A DNA stretch of 64,000 bases from Tanypteryx hageni (lineage: Eukaryota; Arthropoda; Insecta; Odonata; Petaluridae): contig CM054117.1 of the NCBI GenBank assembly GCA_028673005.1, forward strand, positions 52,449,870 to 52,513,869, in the 5' to 3' direction. Shown here in pieces: positions 59,831 to 64,000 of the stretch; the stretch's first letter is position 1, and the number at the start of each line of letters is the position of its first letter. The notes below the pieces were generated by a model, which saw nothing but the letters and a program-made list of their open reading frames with translations, was not told the DNA's origin and searched no databases. A program made the translations under genes and the position numbers.

Positions 59831-60155
59831 GGTAGTGTACATTGTTTAATAGCACGTTTCAATTTAAGACTTCTGTCCATGTTAAAACCTGCTTCAACAA
59901 GACCACTTGCAAACCTGTCAGATCCAACCCAAGTTCCCCGTAACAATTAGTGGAGAGGCGTCCTTGGAAGCTAGGGAAGCGCCGCTTTCCTTAAAAGAAT
60001 AAATAAAATCATTAATTGAAAGAAGTGGCTGATTTTGTATGCTGCCTCAGTAGCGAAACGCCAAATTAGATAACTGTAATATTTGAAAAATGCGCCAGCG
60101 GCGACACCAGTCGTATGATGGGATGATGGATAGTGAAAGATAGAGACTGGAGTGT

Positions 60156-60805
60156 GTGTAGGGCAGTGATGGCGAGCCTATGGCACGCGTGCCAAGGGTG
60201 GCACTTTTGATTGGCACGCCACAAAAGGAAATAAGAAATAAAATGTGCCTCTCGCTAGTACAGCGACATGACAAAAATGACCCCAGAAATCTAATACATA
60301 AATGTAAGTATTGAAAGGATGCGAAAGAGAGGCATCATTTACCAGAAGTACCAACGGTTATGTTATGAGTACGCGCCGGCGGCCCAATCTGCCCCTATAA
60401 TCAGCACAAAATTTAGTATTTGACATTTTTATTACATCGTTAATATCTGATAAGTTTTTAATTGGAATTTGTCAAACGGAATTTGAAGCTTTGGATCACT
60501 CCGTTCATGTCATACATCTTCTTCATTACTTCATTTTACGTCATTTATTAAATCATTTTTAGGTATAGTGATTTTTCATGAGATACCTATTTTTTCTTCT
60601 AAATAGAGAGTGCCACCAAAGGTAACATTATCCATTAATGTAAACTATTTTCGTTAGGATTATTTGTCAAGTTTTGAAGATGCATGATTCCTAAAAAGAA
60701 TTCGATAAATAACGAAAAAACTATATTTCTTACACAGGAAAGTTTTCTCTTATTAAGGTAATTTTGGCACGCGAGCTACAAAAGGTTCGCCATCATGGTG
60801 TAGGG
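60156..60805. mobile_element. hAT MITE with perfect target duplication
   Basis: The element spans 60164-60797. The start is CAGTGATGGCGAGCC and the end is the complement of CATGATGGCGAACC. It is flanked by identical gtgtaggg copies (60156-60163 and 60798-60805). The interior is the inverted relative of the 13.6-14.7 kb element, including ggcggcccaatctgcccc. It has no transposase; a 75-residue minus frame only overlaps its left edge. Confidence 0.9.
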
Positions 60806-61399
60806 TGTTGATTCGAGTAGCCCGCTGTTTTTGCGACAGTAGTGCCGCCTGGGAGCTTCATACAGAACAACCCCGTTCTCCCTCCATCACTACCGAGTTA
60901 CCATCCATTTGATTGGAGAACAGTCTGTGCATGCGTCTACTGGGGGAGTTGGGGTTAAGGAACCTGCATGATTCAAAGAATCCTATGCGCTCGTGTTCTT
61001 ATGGATTGAGTCATTGACCGCTTTGCCTTAAGTGTTACTTCGTGCATATAGCCTTATTATAATTAATTTATTGGTGTTCAGTTACTTTGTTTGCTGTTAC
61101 TGAATAATGTAGTGTTAGTTTCTTGTAGAGTGTAAATTTTACAAAAGGTTTTGTTTTATTATTGTCGACGCATTTATAAAGACGTAGGGAAGCTTCACAC
61201 CGGCAGATTCCACCATGCATTCAGTGGTTCCCGCTGATGTTGTTGCTACTTGTGGGACTGCGAGGAGTGAGATTCTTTGACAGGAATGCAACTGTTCCAT
61301 TTAAAAGGTACTCAATAAATCGTTTAGTGCATTTTCTTATCAAAATAAATTGCAAATAATCGAAAGCGGCAGACAAACACAAATACTAACAAACTTGAA
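60806..61399. other. No recognised feature
   Basis: Mixed-composition DNA that may be the 5' leader of the hAT remnant that follows. No paired terminus was found. Confidence 0.4.
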
Positions 61400-61414
61400 G
61401 ACTAAATCAAAGGC

Positions 61415-62745
61415 TTTTACCCGACACTTTCATGAAAATCTATATGACTCTGTGACGTGGTTAAGTAAACTAAAGAAACTGTTTTGCCGGCCTTTTGTTT
61501 TCTTCAGAAAAAGGTGTTTGGAATAGGACTGGTTTTGAAGATTTAAACAATTCTTCTAAGGTTCAAAAGAGACAAACTGTCTCAAAATCATATCGTGTCA
61601 CTCAAGCGTCTGAAGCAATTCGGAGAGACTCGTATTGAGTTCAGTCTGGATGAACAGCTTCGTTTATCGGTAGTAAAACAAAATGAAAATATAAAGAAGA
61701 ACAGACAAATTCTTAGCCGCCTAATTAAAGTTGCTTGTTCTCTGGAAAAACAAGGCCTTGCTTTAGATGCAGAAGTGAAGAAGCGATTTCCCGCTTCAGC
61801 CCCAACACGTTGGAATTACAACAACAGACTTCTGGAAACAGTACACGAGTATAAAGAACAAATAGAGAGATTACTGAATGGAATAATCGATGATGCTGAG
61901 AAAAGGGATTCTGAAACGATCTGTACAGCAAGAGGCCTTTAAAACCTACAACGATTTCGACTTTAATTTCCTTTTTGCAGTGTTTTCTTCTATATACCCC
62001 CAGGACGTGTTATTTTAAAGTAATCCAGAAAAAAGCTTTTGATATCAGTTTCTGCATTAAAAAAGTTAAGGATTATTCCAATTATATTAAGAAAATTTGA
62101 GAAATTTTGACAGTGTATGGGACAGAGTGAATATGACATGTTCAAATAACGATGATTCTTTCCAAATAAAAAGACTCAACTATCATCTCAAGCAAAGACA
62201 AAAAGTCCTTATATAGGAGAAATGTTTTTGAAATTATTGATGTCATTTGCATGAATATCGCCGACAGGTTCAGTGGCATTTCGAAACTAGATACAAGACA
62301 CTAAAGATTTCCAAAAAAGTATCCAGAAGAAAGTTTTTTGCTTAAAACAGACTTAAGGCAAATTCTTTGATTTTCCAGCCTGAGAAGTGAGCTCTCTGTG
62401 CTTTACAAAGGTCCAGACTTGCATAAAAACAACGCTGTAGAGCTAAATCACTATCTGAAATCGTCGGACTTAACTGATGTATTTCCCGAAGTGTTCAGAC
62501 TCACAGAACTAACTGTCACCATCCCAGCATCCAGTTCCTATGTGGAGAGATCCTTCTCTGCATTGAAGAGGATTAAAACTTACCTGCAAAACACACAAAG
62601 TCAGGAACGACTGTCATTTCTTTCTCTTTTAAGCATTAAGAATGATTTTTTGCTGAAATTACGCCGGGGAATAACGATTTACGACGACATGACTGACATC
62701 TTCGCAAGAAGAAACCGGAGAGTTGAACTACACTACAAAAAATGA
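61415..62745 (+). pseudogene. TTF-type (ZMYM1/ZNF862-like) hAT transposase, degraded
   Basis: A hAT transposase of the type whose N-terminus carries a TTF zinc-binding domain. From 61415 a decayed TTF region is readable (YDSVTWLSKLKKLFCRPF), with stops and frameshifts. At 61595-61942 an open frame of 115 residues shows the LSVVKQNENIKKNRQILSRL segment and the FPASAPTRWNYNNRLLETV segment of the core. A weak match (FNFLFAVFSSIYPQ) continues around 61965-62000 in another frame. At 62398-62745 a second open frame carries the C-terminal hAT dimerisation signature: LTVTIPASSSYVERSFSALK, then RIKTYLQN and a RRNRRVELHYKK end. The two open frames are out of phase. Most of the RNase H-like core between them is missing. 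Nonfunctional; identity as hAT is secure from the C-terminal signature. Confidence 0.85.
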
Positions 62746-62825
62746 CGTGCTTGTACATTTTATAACATTATATTTTGCTTTTTTTTCCTGTCGGTGTAGA
62801 ACAGCTTTCCATATTTCAATAATAA

Positions 62826-64000
62826 CGCCTCGCCACTGTTACTAACAATGCTGGCGTGAGCTGATCCTCCTCTTCATGCATCTCTTCCTCGTCTTCATGG
62901 GACTCGAACATCTGCAGCATTTCTTCCTCAGTCAACTTCTCCTGGGACGAGTTCAAAAGTTTTTCTTATTCTTCTTCTCCCAAATCATCAAAACCCTCAC
63001 CATCCACAGCACTTGCCAGCTGCAGAATCTCCGTCACCTCAGAAGTTAGTGTAAAAAAACATTGGGCATCGTTCACAACTCTGCGCCATAATTTAAAGTT
63101 CACTGAATCACCTCATCCCATGATGCTATGATGTCTGCAATTGCGTGGACAATGTATAACTCACGCCAGAAGTCTGGGAGGCCACTCTCAGGTTTCTACT
63201 TTAAGGCCTTGAGAAGTTTCTTCGTGGTCCTCCTGGTGTAGTAGCACTTGAAGGTTTGATAACTCCCTGGTCTAGAAGTTGGAGTATGGAAGTCATGTAG
63301 GGTGGCATAAACACAAACTGCACATCTTGGTTTATACTTTGCAAAATTACAGACGGATGACAAGGAGCAATATCAAGAACAAGGTGAACCTTGAATGGAA
63401 GGTCCTTTTGTGCAAGATATTCTCTTGCCCGGGGCACAAAATAGGAGGTGAATCAATCTATGAATATGGCTGCCGTTACCCGTGCCTTCCTGTTAGACTG
63501 CCAAATAACGGGTAAAAGGGAATTATGCTTACTCTTTAATGCCCTGGGGTTCTGTGTACGGTAAACCAGCAGAGGTTTAAATTTAAAATCCACCGATGCA
63601 TTGGCGCAGAAAATCAGGGTAAAGCGGTCTTTGGCGGTCTTGAACCCAGGCTTCAACATTTCCCGTTTATTGATGTTGGTTCTCGATGACATCCTTTTTC
63701 AAAATATTCCTGTCTCATTGAACGCTTAGTGGAGTGGTAATCGTCCTCTTCAGGTATCCTTAAAAGCTCTTTCTGGAACCACGTTGCAGCTGGATGGTCA
63801 GCAGAAGCACTCTCACCAAAAAACTTGACGTTGTACAGATTGGGACACTTTATGAACTGAACTGAAACCAACCATCACTAAATTTACAGTCTTTTGAAGG
63901 CTCTCCTCCCTTTTCACAAACAGTTTCGTAGATTCACTACATCTTCTCCTGGATCACGCTGCCACTGAGTGCCAGTTCCTTCTGTGCCTGCTCCTCAATC
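62826..64000 (-). pseudogene. Tigger (TIGD1-like) transposase, broken and cut by the window edge
   Basis: A pogo/Tigger transposase, normally with a CENP-B-type DNA-binding region and a DDE catalytic core. Minus strand, reading downward from 64000: EEQAQKELALSGSVIQEKM (DNA-binding region), then LYNVKFFGESASADHPAA. A frameshift near 63720 follows. The first catalytic segment reads FNETGIF, lacking the two residues that include the Asp of the usual FNxDETG, and is followed by a TGA where Trp is expected. It continues MSSRTNINKREMLKPGF and FKFKPLLVYRTQNPRALK. A TGA at 63453-63455 again replaces Trp before FTSYFVPRAREYL. The second catalytic Asp is seen in HLVLDIAPCHP, and the third in SILQLLDQGVI. 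A further frameshift precedes a FKCYYTRRTTKKLLKA segment. The tail has an acidic EEEM region near 62900. It is clearly dead. Confidence 0.9.

Overview
The window looks like metazoan, probably arthropod, nuclear DNA. It is AT-rich, full of microsatellites such as long (TA)n runs, and packed with decayed transposable elements of animal types: Buster-like hAT, Tigger/pogo, LINE, Penelope-like and foldback MITEs. There are no operons, no bacterial-style genes and no recognisable intact host gene. The species cannot be named from the sequence. Nearly every open frame is noncoding, simple-sequence or a transposon fragment; one 267-base open segment with splice-like edges (35779-36045) is the only plausible host exon.

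Layout. 0-9 kb: purine-rich low-complexity DNA, two short hAT MITEs (125-646, 3892-4090) and a 677-bp MITE with long inverted repeats (7838-8514). 9-19 kb: a (TA)n run, two pyrimidine-rich tracts, an AT-rich foldback element (12610-12981) and hAT elements at 13572-14744 and 17276-17527. 19-29 kb: a 1.9-kb hAT (19450-21364) with perfect target duplications and a Penelope-like GIY-YIG fragment inside, more hAT MITEs (22321, 28366) and the 3' end of a LINE (24045-24508). 29-42 kb: a tRNA-like sequence, small hairpin MITEs, a hAT MITE (34321), the possible exon, a Penelope-like palindrome (36.8-37.1 kb), a GGAGTC-rich element (37282-38006) and two related LINE fragments (40.5 and 41.5 kb).

42-50 kb is a dense hAT cluster. 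A 3.9-kb hAT (42257-46148) carries about 150-bp tandem repeats ending in a hairpin, a BED-finger transposase remnant and a LINE-like 3' end. A second hAT sits in the same 8-bp target. A third (47203-49328) holds the best preserved transposase, of ZBED5/SCAND3 type, broken by a frameshift, a nonsense codon and a C-terminal truncation. 50-64 kb: mostly anonymous DNA, then a hAT MITE (55705-56200), an inverted copy of the hairpin-ended repeat (59.15 kb), a Tigger-type terminus (59509), a hAT MITE (60164-60797), a TTF-type hAT transposase remnant (61.4-62.75 kb) and a minus-strand Tigger transposase that runs off the right edge.

The unifying observation is that almost all hAT insertions here have 8-bp duplications centred on TA, the rule described for Buster-group hATs. 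This agrees with the transposase remnants in the window. The genes do not work together as a system; this is a record of successive and nested transposition.
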